From Acidimicrobiaceae bacterium (lineage in GTDB: Bacteria > Actinomycetota > Acidimicrobiia > Acidimicrobiales > Ilumatobacteraceae), in the NCBI GenBank assembly GCA_020637235.1, contig JACJWG010000010.1, positions 105,673-169,672 of the forward strand: 64,000 nt of DNA. Reading direction: 5' to 3'. The notes beneath the pieces were generated by a model that was not told the DNA's origin, searched no databases, and saw nothing but the letters and a program-made list of their open reading frames with translations. The position numbers were made by a program, and so were the translations under genes. This document shows, one piece after another, positions 43,676 through 51,897 of this stretch (the stretch's first letter is position 1; every line of letters starts with the position of its first letter).

Positions 43676-44257
43676 TCAGCGTGCCATCAGGGCGTCGCGC
43701 AGCGCGGCGAAGGCCCGACCCCGGTGCGAGATGGCGTTCTTCTCGTCGTCGGTCATCTGGCTGAAGGTCCGGCCCTCGGGGTTGTGATCGACCGGGACGA
43801 ACAGTGGGTCGTACCCCCACCCACGGCCGCTGCGCTCGGCGTCGGCGATGATGCCGCGACACTCGCCGCGCACGAGGAGCTCCTCGCCGGTCGGCCACAC
43901 CACGAGCGCGACGGTGACGAACGCCGCGCCCCGCTCCGTGACGCCGTCGAGCACCCGCAGCATCTTCGCCCGGTTCTCGGCGAAGGTGGCGTGAGGACCG
44001 GCGAAGTAGGCGGTCTCCACGCCGGGTTCACCTCCCAGTGCGTCGACGAACAGCCCGGTGTCGTCGGCCACCGCCGGCAGGCCGGTGGCGTCGCAGATGG
44101 CACGGGCCTTCAGCCTTGCGTTGCCCTCCAGCGTGCCGGCGTCCTCCACCACGTCGGGGACGTGGTCGGGCCGGGCGATCAGCTCGACGAGGTCGCCGAG
44201 CACCGCAGCGATCTCGTCCACCTTGTGCGGATTGGCGGTGGCGCACACCAGTTGCAT
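43676..44257 (-). CDS. rdgB: RdgB/HAM1 non-canonical purine NTP pyrophosphatase
   Basis: A 193-residue Maf/HAM1-fold pyrophosphatase that hydrolyses dITP and XTP, keeping deaminated purines out of DNA. Seen are A-T-A-N-P-H-K-V-D-E-I near the N-terminus, V-A-D-D-T-G-L-F-V-D-A-L-G-G-E-P-G-V, G-W-G-Y-D-P-L-F-V-P and K-N-A-I-S-H-R-G-R-A at the C-terminus. ATG 44257 has AGGA 10 nt upstream; an in-frame GTG at 44263 is closer to it than usual. It follows rph, as in mycobacteria. Confidence 0.96.
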   Translation of the reverse strand: MQLVCATANPHKVDEIAAVLGDLVELIARPDHVPDVVEDAGTLEGNARLKARAICDATGLPAVADDTGLFVDALGGEPGVETAYFAGPHATFAENRAKMLRVLDGVTERGAAFVTVALVVWPTGEELLVRGECRGIIADAERSGRGWGYDPLFVPVDHNPEGRTFSQMTDDEKNAISHRGRAFAALRDALMAR

Positions 44258-44272
44258 CGACACGTCGTCCTC

Positions 44273-45031
44273 TCAGCGACCGAGTGGGCGCGGCGTGGGC
44301 GCGTCGGCCAGCAGTTGTGCCTGGTAGCCCATGATGTCGGCGATGCCGCTGGCGGCCAGCTCGAGCAGCGCGTCGAGCTCGCTGCGACGGAACGCCACGC
44401 CTTCCGCGGTGCCCTGCACCTCCACGAAGCGCGGCTCGTCGTCGTCGCGCCCGAGCATCACCACGTTCATGTCGACCTCGGCGCGCGAATCCTCGGCGTA
44501 GGGCAGGTCGAGCACCGGCTCGCCGTCGACGATGCCGACGCTGATCGCTGCGCAGGCGGAGTGCAACGGGTGCTTGGTGATCGCCCGGTTCTGCACCAGC
44601 CGCGTGAGTGCGTCGTGCAGTGCCAGGTACCCGCCGCAGATGCTGGCGGTGCGCGTGCCGCCGTCGGCCTGCAGCACGTCGCAGTCGACGATCACCTGGC
44701 GCTCACCGAGGAGGCGCATGTCGCACGCGGCGCGCAGCGACCGCCCGATGAGCCGCTGGATCTCGACCGTTCGGCCGCTCTGCTTGCCCTTGGCCGCCTC
44801 GCGGTCGATGCGTTCGGGCGACGCACCCGGCAGCATCGAGTACTCCGCCGTCACCCACCCCTTGCCGGAGTTGCGCATCCAACGCGGCACGTCCTCGTCG
44901 ATCGAGGCGGTGCACAGCACGCGGGTCTTGCCGAACGACACGAGCACGCTGCCGGCCGCCATCTCGGTGTAGTCGCGCTCGAAGGTGATCGGGCGGAGTT
45001 GGTTCGCGGCGCGGCCGTCGGGACGGGACAT
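44273..45031 (-). CDS. rph: Ribonuclease PH
   Basis: A 252-residue phosphorolytic 3'-5' exoribonuclease that trims tRNA 3' ends. The N-terminal region has R-P-D-G-R-A-A-N-Q-L-R-P-I, the core G-K-T-R-V-L-C-T-A-S and E-Y-S-M-L-P-G-A-S, and the phosphate-binding segment Q-A-D-G-G-T-R-T-A-S-I. ATG 45031 has GAGGAG 7 nt upstream. It is part of the murI-rph-rdgB run; the three stops and starts are within about 80 bp of each other. Confidence 0.97.
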   Translation of the reverse strand: MSRPDGRAANQLRPITFERDYTEMAAGSVLVSFGKTRVLCTASIDEDVPRWMRNSGKGWVTAEYSMLPGASPERIDREAAKGKQSGRTVEIQRLIGRSLRAACDMRLLGERQVIVDCDVLQADGGTRTASICGGYLALHDALTRLVQNRAITKHPLHSACAAISVGIVDGEPVLDLPYAEDSRAEVDMNVVMLGRDDDEPRFVEVQGTAEGVAFRRSELDALLELAASGIADIMGYQAQLLADAPTPRPLGR

Positions 45032-45113
45032 GGGTGGACTCCTCGGTGGATGAGCAGGGTGAAACGGTCGGGGTCGGGGTCGGTGCGGGACGGTCCGGGA
45101 TGGACGGTGGTGG

Positions 45114-45965
45114 TCAGGGACCCTCGAAGGTGACCGGGCGGGCCTCGACGAGCTCGGGGCCGAGCAGGCGGCGACCGAGCGCACGGAACCAGTCGACGTC
45201 GCCGGACGAGCAGAACGTGTGCGTGCCGGTGCCGTCCGCCGGATCGCGGGCGATGCCGGCGTCGGTGAGCAGCGACCGCAGCGCGAAGGCGGTCTCGTCG
45301 GCAGACGACACGAGCACCACGTCGGAGCCCATGACGTCGCCGATCACCCGGGCGAGATAGGGGTAGTGGGTGCACCCGAGCAACAGGGTGTCGACCTTGG
45401 CCTCACGCACCGGGGCCAGCAGCCGCTCGGCCAGCACGGTGATCTCGTCACCCGTCACGACGCCTCGTTCGACGAACTCGACGAAGCCGGGGCACGCCGC
45501 ACACACGAGGTCGATGTCGGGGTCGGCCGAGCCGCCCCCGGTCGCCCGGTCACCTGCCACCCGCTCGACCTCGTCGGCGACGGCACGCTGGTACGAGCCC
45601 GACCCGATCGTGCCGACGGTGCCGATGACGCCCACCTGTCCGGAGCGGGTGGCCTGCACCAGGGCACGGGCGCCCGGCTCGATCACACCCAGCACGGGGA
45701 TCGGCAGCTCGGCGGCGAGATCGACCGCCGACGCGGCGGTGTTGCACGCGACGACGATCACCTTGACGTCGTGGGTGTCGATCAGGTGGTGCGCGATCTG
45801 CCGCGCGTACGCGGCGACGTCGTGCTGCGGCTTCGAGCCGTACGGGTAGCGGCCGGTGTCGCCGACGTACACGAGGTGTTCCGCAGGCAACAGATCGATG
45901 ACGGCGCGCGCGACGGTGAGCCCACCGAAGCCGCTGTCGAACATGCCGATCGGGCGCCCGTCCAT
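45114..45965 (-). CDS. murI: Glutamate racemase
   Basis: A 283-residue MurI, supplying D-glutamate for peptidoglycan. The N-terminus I-G-M-F-D-S-G-F-G-G-L-T-V, the first catalytic Cys C74 in V-V-A-C-N-T-A-A-S and the second in L-L-G-C-T-H-Y-P-Y-L are all present. It is full length. TAGCCT ends 8 nt before ATG 45965 and no ribosome site is seen, so the gene probably starts a leaderless unit murI-rph-rdgB although the MerR-type gene ends only 11 bp upstream. Confidence 0.97.
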   Translation of the reverse strand: MDGRPIGMFDSGFGGLTVARAVIDLLPAEHLVYVGDTGRYPYGSKPQHDVAAYARQIAHHLIDTHDVKVIVVACNTAASAVDLAAELPIPVLGVIEPGARALVQATRSGQVGVIGTVGTIGSGSYQRAVADEVERVAGDRATGGGSADPDIDLVCAACPGFVEFVERGVVTGDEITVLAERLLAPVREAKVDTLLLGCTHYPYLARVIGDVMGSDVVLVSSADETAFALRSLLTDAGIARDPADGTGTHTFCSSGDVDWFRALGRRLLGPELVEARPVTFEGP

Positions 45966-45973
45966 CGCCGGCG

Positions 45974-45979
45974 AGGCTA
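45974..45979 (-). promoter_or_regulatory. -10 element (TAGCCT) for murI
   Basis: The TAG of this hexamer is also the stop codon of the MerR-type gene. It ends 8 nt before ATG 45965. Confidence 0.45.
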
Positions 45980-46630
45980 TCCGGCGCCGAAGCGACGCTC
46001 GCTGGCATCCTCGAGCGCCATCCGACGGATCGCGTTGATCGCCGCTTCCACCGCCACCGTGCCGACGACGGTGTACTCGACCTGCTGGATGCGGTCGGTG
46101 TCGGGCACGCAGGCGAGGTCGCCGGCGGCCGAGGCGCGGAAGAACGCCGCGTACGCGTCGAACTGGGCCTCCCCGATCGGGTCGGGTTCGTCGAGCCGGG
46201 TGAGACCGAACTCGGCGAGCAACACCAGCGCCTCTGCGAGCATGTCGCACACGCGCGCCTCCGGGCGCAGGCGGAGGTCGTTGCGCTCGACGAAGCGGTC
46301 GACGACGGTGCGTGCGACGGCGAACCGCGGATCGTCGCGGTGCGCCTCGGCGACTTCTGGTGCCATCGCGTCCTGCGCGTGGCCGAACGCCGTGTGGATC
46401 GGCACCTCGGGGTCGTCGGCGGCAGCCAGCACATCGGCCACCTCGGCGATGCTCAGCCGTCCGAGCTCGAGCAACGATCGCACGAGGCGGACACGGCGAA
46501 CGTGCGACTCGTCGTAATCGGCCTGGTTGACCGCCGTGGCCCGCCCGGCGTGGAGCAGACCTTCCCGCAGGTAGTACTTCAACGTGGCGACGGGCACCCC
46601 CGTCGCCGTGCTCAGCCCACCGATCCGCAT
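45977..46630 (-). CDS. MerR-family transcriptional regulator
   Basis: A 217-residue regulator. The N-terminal MerR domain has R-I-G-G-L-S-T-A-T-G-V-P-V-A-T-L-K-Y-Y-L-R-E-G-L-L and V-R-R-V-R-L-V-R-S-L-L-E-L-G-R-L-S-I-A-E-V. The C-terminal about 130 residues form an effector domain without recognisable metal-binding cysteines, so an organic ligand is likely. It is divergent from the DUF4188 gene, and a dyad in their shared gap fits its operator. ATG 46630 is preceded at 8 nt by TATGCT (leaderless). Confidence 0.9.
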   Translation of the reverse strand: MRIGGLSTATGVPVATLKYYLREGLLHAGRATAVNQADYDESHVRRVRLVRSLLELGRLSIAEVADVLAAADDPEVPIHTAFGHAQDAMAPEVAEAHRDDPRFAVARTVVDRFVERNDLRLRPEARVCDMLAEALVLLAEFGLTRLDEPDPIGEAQFDAYAAFFRASAAGDLACVPDTDRIQQVEYTVVGTVAVEAAINAIRRMALEDASERRFGAG

Positions 46631-46638
46631 CGCCGCAC

Positions 46639-46644
46639 AGCATA
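46639..46644 (-). promoter_or_regulatory. -10 element (TATGCT) for the MerR-family gene
   Basis: TATGCT on the minus strand ends 8 nt before ATG 46630, with no ribosome site. Confidence 0.45.
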
Positions 46645-46662
46645 CGAGGCTTGACAGCACCG

Positions 46663-46685
46663 AATGGGGAGTGTCACTCTCCATT
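46663..46685. promoter_or_regulatory. Candidate MerR operator: 11-bp arms, one mismatch
   Basis: AATGGGGAGTG and CACTCTCCATT face each other around a single T. The dyad ends 1 bp before ATG 46687 of the DUF4188 gene. TTGACA at 46651-46656 may be the -35 of that gene, placing the dyad in the long spacer where MerR proteins normally bind. Confidence 0.55.
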
Positions 46686-46686
46686 C

Positions 46687-47199
46687 ATGGCATCGCTCGT
46701 GCACCCCGGTCGGTTCACCGCCGACGTCGCCGCCGCCCTCGACGACGACGCCGACGAGTTCGTCGTGTTCGTCATCGGCATGCGGATCAACCAACTCTGG
46801 AAGGTGCCGAAGTGGCTGCCCGTCGCACGGTCGATGGGCCCCATGGTCGCCGAGCTGATGCAGCACCCCGAGAAGGGGCTGCTCGGGTTCGAGTCGTCGT
46901 TCGGTCGGACCACGACGATGATCCAGTACTGGCGCAGCTTCGATCAGCTCGAGCACTTCGCTCACGACCGCGACGACCCGCACCTGCAGGCGTGGCGCGA
47001 CTTCAACACGAAGGTGGGATCGAGCGGCGACGTCGGTGTGTACCACGAGACCTATCGGGTGAAGGTCGCCGACTACGAGTGCGTGTACGTGAACATGCCG
47101 GCGATGGGGCTCGCGAAGGCCACCGCGCACGTGCCGATCGCCCGCAAGGGAGATGCCGCCCGCGACCGGATCACGGCCGCGGCACGCGTCAGCGGGTGA
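46687..47199 (+). CDS. DUF4188-family protein
   Basis: A 170-residue protein with a ferredoxin-like fold related to monooxygenases: V-H-P-G-R-F-T-A-D, F-V-V-F-V-I-G-M-R-I-N, W-L-P-V-A-R-S-M-G-P-M, Y-W-R-S-F-D-Q-L-E-H-F-A-H and V-Y-H-E-T-Y-R-V. Biochemical role unknown. It is divergent from a MerR regulator and is the most likely target of that regulator. Its end overlaps the convergent CPBP gene by 11 bp. Confidence 0.88.
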   Translation: MASLVHPGRFTADVAAALDDDADEFVVFVIGMRINQLWKVPKWLPVARSMGPMVAELMQHPEKGLLGFESSFGRTTTMIQYWRSFDQLEHFAHDRDDPHLQAWRDFNTKVGSSGDVGVYHETYRVKVADYECVYVNMPAMGLAKATAHVPIARKGDAARDRITAAARVSG

Positions 47200-47941
47200 C
47201 CGCGTACGCCAACAGGTAACCGATCGAGTTGGTCGCCGTGTGCGCGATCACGGTCGACAGCACGCTGCCCGATCGGTAGCGGATCCAGCACCACCACAGC
47301 CCGGCCACCGTGGTGCCCGCCACGGCGAACAGCACGGCCAGCGTGGTGCCCACCGCTCCCGTGCCGAACACGTCGCCGGCCACGTCGTTCGCGTCGGTGA
47401 GGTTCCAGGCCGGGAGCACGTGCCACCACCCGAACAGCACGGACGCGACGACGCTGCCCCGCAGCACGCTCGGGGGCCGACCGACCCGACCCTGCGCCGC
47501 GAGCGCCGGCACCACCGAGCGGAACGCGACCTCCTCCAGCAGCACGGTGCCGAACGGCACCCGCACCAACGCCTGCACCAGCACCGCCCCGATCTCGCCG
47601 TCGACCCGCCGATCCTGGTACAGCTGCCGGAACACGGGCATCGCGAGCGCCACCAGCATCACCACCGCCGTCGCAGCTGCGAGGACCGCCCCGAACGCCG
47701 CACCACGGCGCCACTGGCCCAGACCGAGCTCGTCGTCGGCGACGACCCGTCGCCCGAGCCACACCACCACGACGACGACGAGCAGGTTGGCCGGCACGTA
47801 CCACACCTCGGGCAGCACCCGGTTGGCCAGCACGTTCGACACGGCGAGCACGGCGATCACGATCACCAACTCGGCTCGCGACCCCGGCGGCGCCGACGAG
47901 GCAGGGCGGATGTCCGGTTCCGGGCCACGCGCCGGCCGCAT
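47189..47941 (-). CDS. CPBP-family intramembrane metalloprotease
   Basis: A 250-residue membrane protein with about seven spans. The three CPBP (Abi) motifs are present: L-L-E-E-V-A-F-R (EExxxR), F-G-W-W-H-V-L-P (FxxxH) and H-T-A-T-N-S-I-G (HxxxN). Relatives process prenylated peptides, give bacteriocin immunity or tune membrane proteins; the substrate here is unknown. Its ATG 47941 is only 12 bp from the start of the divergent acyltransferase gene. Confidence 0.88.
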   Translation of the reverse strand: MRPARGPEPDIRPASSAPPGSRAELVIVIAVLAVSNVLANRVLPEVWYVPANLLVVVVVVWLGRRVVADDELGLGQWRRGAAFGAVLAAATAVVMLVALAMPVFRQLYQDRRVDGEIGAVLVQALVRVPFGTVLLEEVAFRSVVPALAAQGRVGRPPSVLRGSVVASVLFGWWHVLPAWNLTDANDVAGDVFGTGAVGTTLAVLFAVAGTTVAGLWWCWIRYRSGSVLSTVIAHTATNSIGYLLAYAVTR

Positions 47942-47946
47942 ACGAT
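47941..47946 (+). promoter_or_regulatory. -10 element (TACGAT) for the acyltransferase gene
   Basis: TACGAT ends 7 nt before GTG 47954. Its first base is the last base of the complementary start codon of the CPBP gene, so transcription of the two genes probably interferes. Confidence 0.5.
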
Positions 47947-47953
47947 CGCCCAC

Positions 47954-49078
47954 GTGGTCGAGGGTACGTCGGAGCGCAACGCCTACATCGACTTCCTGCG
48001 TGCGCTCAGCCTGATCGTCGTCGTGCTGTGGCACTGGGTGTTCACGATCGTGCTCTGGCGCGACGACGGCCCGCACGCCACCAACCCGATCGGGTTCACC
48101 ACCGGGCTGTTCCTCGCCACCTGGTTGCTGCAGGTGATGCCCCTGTTCTTCTACATCGGAGGGTACGGGCACCTCACGGCATGGCGGAAGGCACGCCAGC
48201 GCGGGGTGTCGATCTGGGCGTTCACCGGTCGGCGACTGCAACGCCTGGCCGTCCCGAGCCTCGCGCTGCTCGGCGTGTGGGTGGTGCTCGGCAGCGTCCT
48301 CGGCGCGGTGTTCGACATCGAGTGGGTCGGTCGTGCGGTGCTACTGGTGGTGAGCCCGTTGTGGTTCATCGCCGTCTACCTCGTCCTCGTCGCGATGTTG
48401 CCGGTGGCCCTGTGGTTGCACGAGCGGTTCGACTCGATCGTGCTCGTGTTCCTGGTGGGCGCAGCGCTCGGGGTCGACATCGCCCGGTTCCGCTACGAGC
48501 TCGAGTGGCTCGGACTGCTGAACATGCTGTTCGTGTGGGGTCTGTGCCACCAGGCGGGCTTCTTCTACGACCGGATCGTGTCGCTCGCGCGACGGGTCGA
48601 CTGGACGCTGTTGTGGGCGGGGCTGTTCGGCCTCGCCGGCCTCGTCGGCAGCGGCCTGTACCCGGGTTCGATGGTGGGGGTGCCCGGCGAGCGGTCGAAC
48701 ATGGCGCCGCCGTCGATCTGCATCGTGGCGCTCGTGGCGTTCCAGGCCGGCGTCGCCGAGATCATCCGACCATCGATCGAGGCCCGACTCGTGCGGCCCC
48801 GATGGGAGCGGGCGAACGAGGTGATCAACCGCTTCTCGATGCCGCTGTTCTTGTTCCACACCACCGGCATGGCGCTGCACCGGGCGGTCAAGTACGCGAT
48901 CGCCGGCAACCGCAACGAACCGACCTCACCCGATGCGTGGTGGTGGCTGACCCGACCCTTCGCCGTCCTCGGACCACTGCTGTTCACCCTGCCCGTGATC
49001 TACCTGTTCGGGCGGCGTTGGGTGACGCGCGATCAGGGCGCCACGCCGATGAGCCGTCCCGTCACCGCCAAGCGGTAG
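47954..49078 (+). CDS. Acyltransferase family 3 membrane protein
   Basis: A 374-residue integral membrane protein with about ten spans, resembling OafA-type O-acyltransferases. The N-terminus R-N-A-Y-I-D-F-L-R-A-L-S-L-I-V-V-V-L-W-H-W contains the family R-x-D-F-L-R-A and the His in L-W-H. It would transfer an acyl group to a cell-surface sugar, lipid or antibiotic. The GTG 47954 start is chosen from the -10 spacing and homology; a longer upstream frame is antisense to the CPBP gene. Its 3' end overlaps the convergent sortase gene by 46 bp. Confidence 0.88.
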   Translation: MVEGTSERNAYIDFLRALSLIVVVLWHWVFTIVLWRDDGPHATNPIGFTTGLFLATWLLQVMPLFFYIGGYGHLTAWRKARQRGVSIWAFTGRRLQRLAVPSLALLGVWVVLGSVLGAVFDIEWVGRAVLLVVSPLWFIAVYLVLVAMLPVALWLHERFDSIVLVFLVGAALGVDIARFRYELEWLGLLNMLFVWGLCHQAGFFYDRIVSLARRVDWTLLWAGLFGLAGLVGSGLYPGSMVGVPGERSNMAPPSICIVALVAFQAGVAEIIRPSIEARLVRPRWERANEVINRFSMPLFLFHTTGMALHRAVKYAIAGNRNEPTSPDAWWWLTRPFAVLGPLLFTLPVIYLFGRRWVTRDQGATPMSRPVTAKR

Positions 49079-50730
49079 CGGATCGATCCCGGCGGATGGC
49101 ACGCCACCAGTGTCACCGTCGACGGGCCACCGGTCCGCACCACCTTCATCAGTTCGGCCGGTGTGGGCAGCACCACGTCCTGTCGCGTGACGAGGTACTG
49201 GTAGGTGCGTCCGTCGGCACCCACCACCGAGAAGGTGGTGCCGACCACGAGACGGTCGATGGTGCGGAACACACCCCCGTGGCTCGTGCGGTGGGCGAAG
49301 TAGATGTTGTGCTCCTCACGTCCGATCGCGCCCGATCCGAGCCACAGCCCGGCCTTGCCGCTGTCGATGACGACGTCGATGTTGCGATGTGTGCCGATCG
49401 CGACCTGCACCCCGATCGAGGGCGCAGCGATGCCGACGGCCGTGGTGGGACTCGATCGCTCGGCGCGGGCCTCCGGGAGCAGGCTGGCCTCGGGGCGACC
49501 GAGATACCAGCCGGCCACGTCGGCGACGAGATGCGTGCCCGACTGCGTGTAGACGGCGAGCCCACGCGTGCCGGCGCGCACCACGGCGTGATTGGCGACG
49601 ATCTGGTCGAACGAGGTGATGTTCAGGTTGGACGATCCCGGCCGGGCCACGCCGGCCGGGTGCGCCGTCACGTAGCCGACGTACCACGGGTCGGTGGCGG
49701 CGACGTTGAGCGCCACGGCCGCGGTGTCGGCAGGGAACGGCGAGCCGGTGCCGAACTCGATCGTCGTGTCGCCCCACGGCGCGATCTCGAAGTTCGTCCG
49801 CGTGTCGAGCACACGCTGCGGGCTGGACGGCACGAACAGGCCGTCGGTCGTCACGGCGGCGTTCCCCCCGGTGAACCAGCCCGCGACGTCGACCACGAGA
49901 TGGCCACCCGTCTGCGCGAACACCTGGAACGAACGTGTGCCTGCGGGCAGCGCGACGATCGCCTGCGCGCTGCGGGTCTGCCCCGGCTCGTCGAGGTTGA
50001 GCGAACTCGCGCGCGGCCGGTCGCCGCCGTTCGGGAACGCGGTCCAGTATCCGACGCCGCCCTCGGTGGCGACGAGGCTCACCACCACGGCGGTCGCGCC
50101 CGACGGCACGCCGACGGCGGCGAGGTCGACGGTGCGGGTCTCGCCCTCCGCCCACGGTCGCGCGGTGTCGCGAGTGTCCAGCGCCCGCCGCGCCCCGCCG
50201 GGCAACGTCTCGAGCCGGCCCGCCGCCACCGCGGTCGATCGGGGCACGTAGGCGCCGACGACGTCGACGACGAGCGACACGGCCACGCTGGCGTGGAGCT
50301 GGATCGCGCCGTCGGTGCCGATCCGCACGGTGGCGAGGTTGGAGATCACGCGGCCCGGTCGATCGACGTTGAGCGACGACGCTGCCGGCAGCGCTTCGCC
50401 CGACGGGTGGGCGGTCACGAACCCTGCCGCGGCCGGAGCCACGGCGGTGAGGTTGACCACGACGGCCGATGCGTCGGCGGGCACCCCCGCGACGCCGCGC
50501 ACCGGCACCCGGATCGTGCGACCGTCGACCTGGCTGTAGCCGACGACGGCGTCGTCACCCGGGCGCGTGTCGGCGAGTCGGACGGGTGTGAGGGCCACGA
50601 ACGCGCTCGTCCCGGCGGGGACCGAGGCCGCAGCAACGCCGGTGGCCGGCAGCGTCGGCACGGTCGGGACGACCGAGGCGGCGAGGACGAGCGCGGTCAG
50701 GAGGACTCGGGCGGGTCGGCGAACGGGCAC
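49033..50730 (-). CDS. Secreted protein: three surface beta-domains fused to a sortase-like domain
   Basis: A 565-residue protein with a signal-like N-terminus (R-R-P-A-R-V-L-L-T-A-L-V-L-A-A-S). Three repeats of about 130 residues follow, each opening with R-L-A-D-T-R, R-A-L-D-T-R or R-V-L-D-T-R and closing with V-V-D-V-V-G-A or V-x-D-V-A-G-W. They resemble actinobacterial surface repeats found beside cell-wall enzymes. The last about 140 residues look like a sortase: a His at about 480-484, C544 in T-L-V-A-C-H-P-P-G and Arg at 551/553 in R-Y-R-L-A-V. Sortases normally stand alone with an N-terminal membrane anchor, so this order is odd. The start GTG 50730 is the best choice but has no clear ribosome site. 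Confidence 0.82.
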   Translation of the reverse strand: MPVRRPARVLLTALVLAASVVPTVPTLPATGVAAASVPAGTSAFVALTPVRLADTRPGDDAVVGYSQVDGRTIRVPVRGVAGVPADASAVVVNLTAVAPAAAGFVTAHPSGEALPAASSLNVDRPGRVISNLATVRIGTDGAIQLHASVAVSLVVDVVGAYVPRSTAVAAGRLETLPGGARRALDTRDTARPWAEGETRTVDLAAVGVPSGATAVVVSLVATEGGVGYWTAFPNGGDRPRASSLNLDEPGQTRSAQAIVALPAGTRSFQVFAQTGGHLVVDVAGWFTGGNAAVTTDGLFVPSSPQRVLDTRTNFEIAPWGDTTIEFGTGSPFPADTAAVALNVAATDPWYVGYVTAHPAGVARPGSSNLNITSFDQIVANHAVVRAGTRGLAVYTQSGTHLVADVAGWYLGRPEASLLPEARAERSSPTTAVGIAAPSIGVQVAIGTHRNIDVVIDSGKAGLWLGSGAIGREEHNIYFAHRTSHGGVFRTIDRLVVGTTFSVVGADGRTYQYLVTRQDVVLPTPAELMKVVRTGGPSTVTLVACHPPGSIRYRLAVTGRLIGVAP

Positions 50731-50825
50731 GGTGAGGTATCGGCCGCGACGACGCCGACTTGACCACTCGGCGTGGGGGTTCCTGACCGGTCGTTGACCG
50801 CTCGTGCGGTGTTTCGAGACGGTGC

Positions 50826-51776
50826 TCAGAAGTAGATGATCGACTCCGCCTTGGCCTCGGCCTCGTCGAGGTCGTCGGTGTAGGCACCCGTGGAGAGGTA
50901 CTTCCAGCCGCCGTCGCACACGATGAACACGATCGTGCCCTCGTCGATCTCGCTCGCGACCTTGGCTGCACCGGCCAGCGCCGCACCGCTCGAGATACCG
51001 GCGAACACGCCGCACTCGTGCACGAGACGACGGGTCCACTCGAGCGACTCGCGAGGCCGCACCACTCGCTTGCGGTCGAGCACCTCCATCCCCTGCCACA
51101 TCTCGAACACCGGCGGGATGTACCCGTCGTCGAGATTGCGCAGGCCTTCGACACGCTCGCCGAGTGGTGGCTCGATCGCCACCACCTTCACGTCCGGCTT
51201 GTGCTCCTTCAGGAACGTGCCGGTGCCCATGAGCGTGCCACTCGTGCCGAGCCCGGCGACGAAGTGGGTGATCTCGGGCACGTCTCGCAGGATCTCGGGG
51301 CCGGTGCCCTCGTAGTGCGCTCGGGGGTTCGCGTCGTTGCCGTACTGGTAGAGGAAGCACCACTCCGGGTGCTCCTCGGCGAGCTCCATCGCGCGGCGCA
51401 CCGCGCCGTTGCTGCCCTCGGCACCCGGGGTGAGGATGAGTTCGGCACCGAACACCTCGAGCATCTGGCGACGCTCGATCGACACGCTGGTCGGCATGAG
51501 GATCTTGATCGGGTGGCCCTTGATCTGGGCGATCGCGGCCAGCGCGATGCCGGTGTTGCCCGAGCTGGGCTCGACGATCGTCTGGCCCGGCAACAGGCGC
51601 CCGTCCTTCTCGGCGTCTTCGATCATCTGCCGGGCGATGCGGTCCTTCACCGAACCGAACGGGTTCTGGCTCTCCAGTTTGGCGAGGATGCGCACGTTCG
51701 GGTTGGGCGACAGAGTGCTGACGTCGACCATCGGCGTGTTGCCGATCAGGTCGAGGACGCTGTGTGCGGGAACCAT
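50826..51776 (-). CDS. cysM: Cysteine synthase, CysM type (thiocarboxylate-dependent)
   Basis: A 316-residue fold-type II PLP enzyme. The PLP lysine is K44 in G-S-V-K-D-R, the Asn loop P-S-S-G-N-T-G-I-A-L-A. The segment L-Y-Q-Y-G-N-D-A-N-P-R-A-H-Y-x-G-T-G-P-E-I-L with F-V-A-G-L-G-T-S-G-T-L-M-G-T-G closely follows mycobacterial CysM, which uses O-phosphoserine and the CysO thiocarboxylate. The C-terminus G-W-K-Y-L-S-T-G-A-Y also matches. AGGAGG lies 6 nt before ATG 51776. mec is directly upstream; cysO is missing from between them. Confidence 0.93.
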   Translation of the reverse strand: MVPAHSVLDLIGNTPMVDVSTLSPNPNVRILAKLESQNPFGSVKDRIARQMIEDAEKDGRLLPGQTIVEPSSGNTGIALAAIAQIKGHPIKILMPTSVSIERRQMLEVFGAELILTPGAEGSNGAVRRAMELAEEHPEWCFLYQYGNDANPRAHYEGTGPEILRDVPEITHFVAGLGTSGTLMGTGTFLKEHKPDVKVVAIEPPLGERVEGLRNLDDGYIPPVFEMWQGMEVLDRKRVVRPRESLEWTRRLVHECGVFAGISSGAALAGAAKVASEIDEGTIVFIVCDGGWKYLSTGAYTDDLDEAEAKAESIIYF

Positions 51777-51889
51777 CGTTGACCTCCTACCGGTGACGAC
51801 CGACGAGCGGTGCCGACGTGCCGGTTGTCGCGGATCGCGGGCACGCCCGGCGTGTGCAACCGCGAGAAAGCCGATCGGATTCCTCGACA

Positions 51890-51895
51890 ATCGTA
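51890..51895 (-). promoter_or_regulatory. Candidate internal -10 (TACGAT) for cysM
   Basis: TACGAT on the minus strand lies just after the mec stop codon and predicts a leader of about 107 nt before cysM, room for regulation. No known riboswitch was recognised in it. Confidence 0.3.
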
Positions 51896-51897
51896 TC

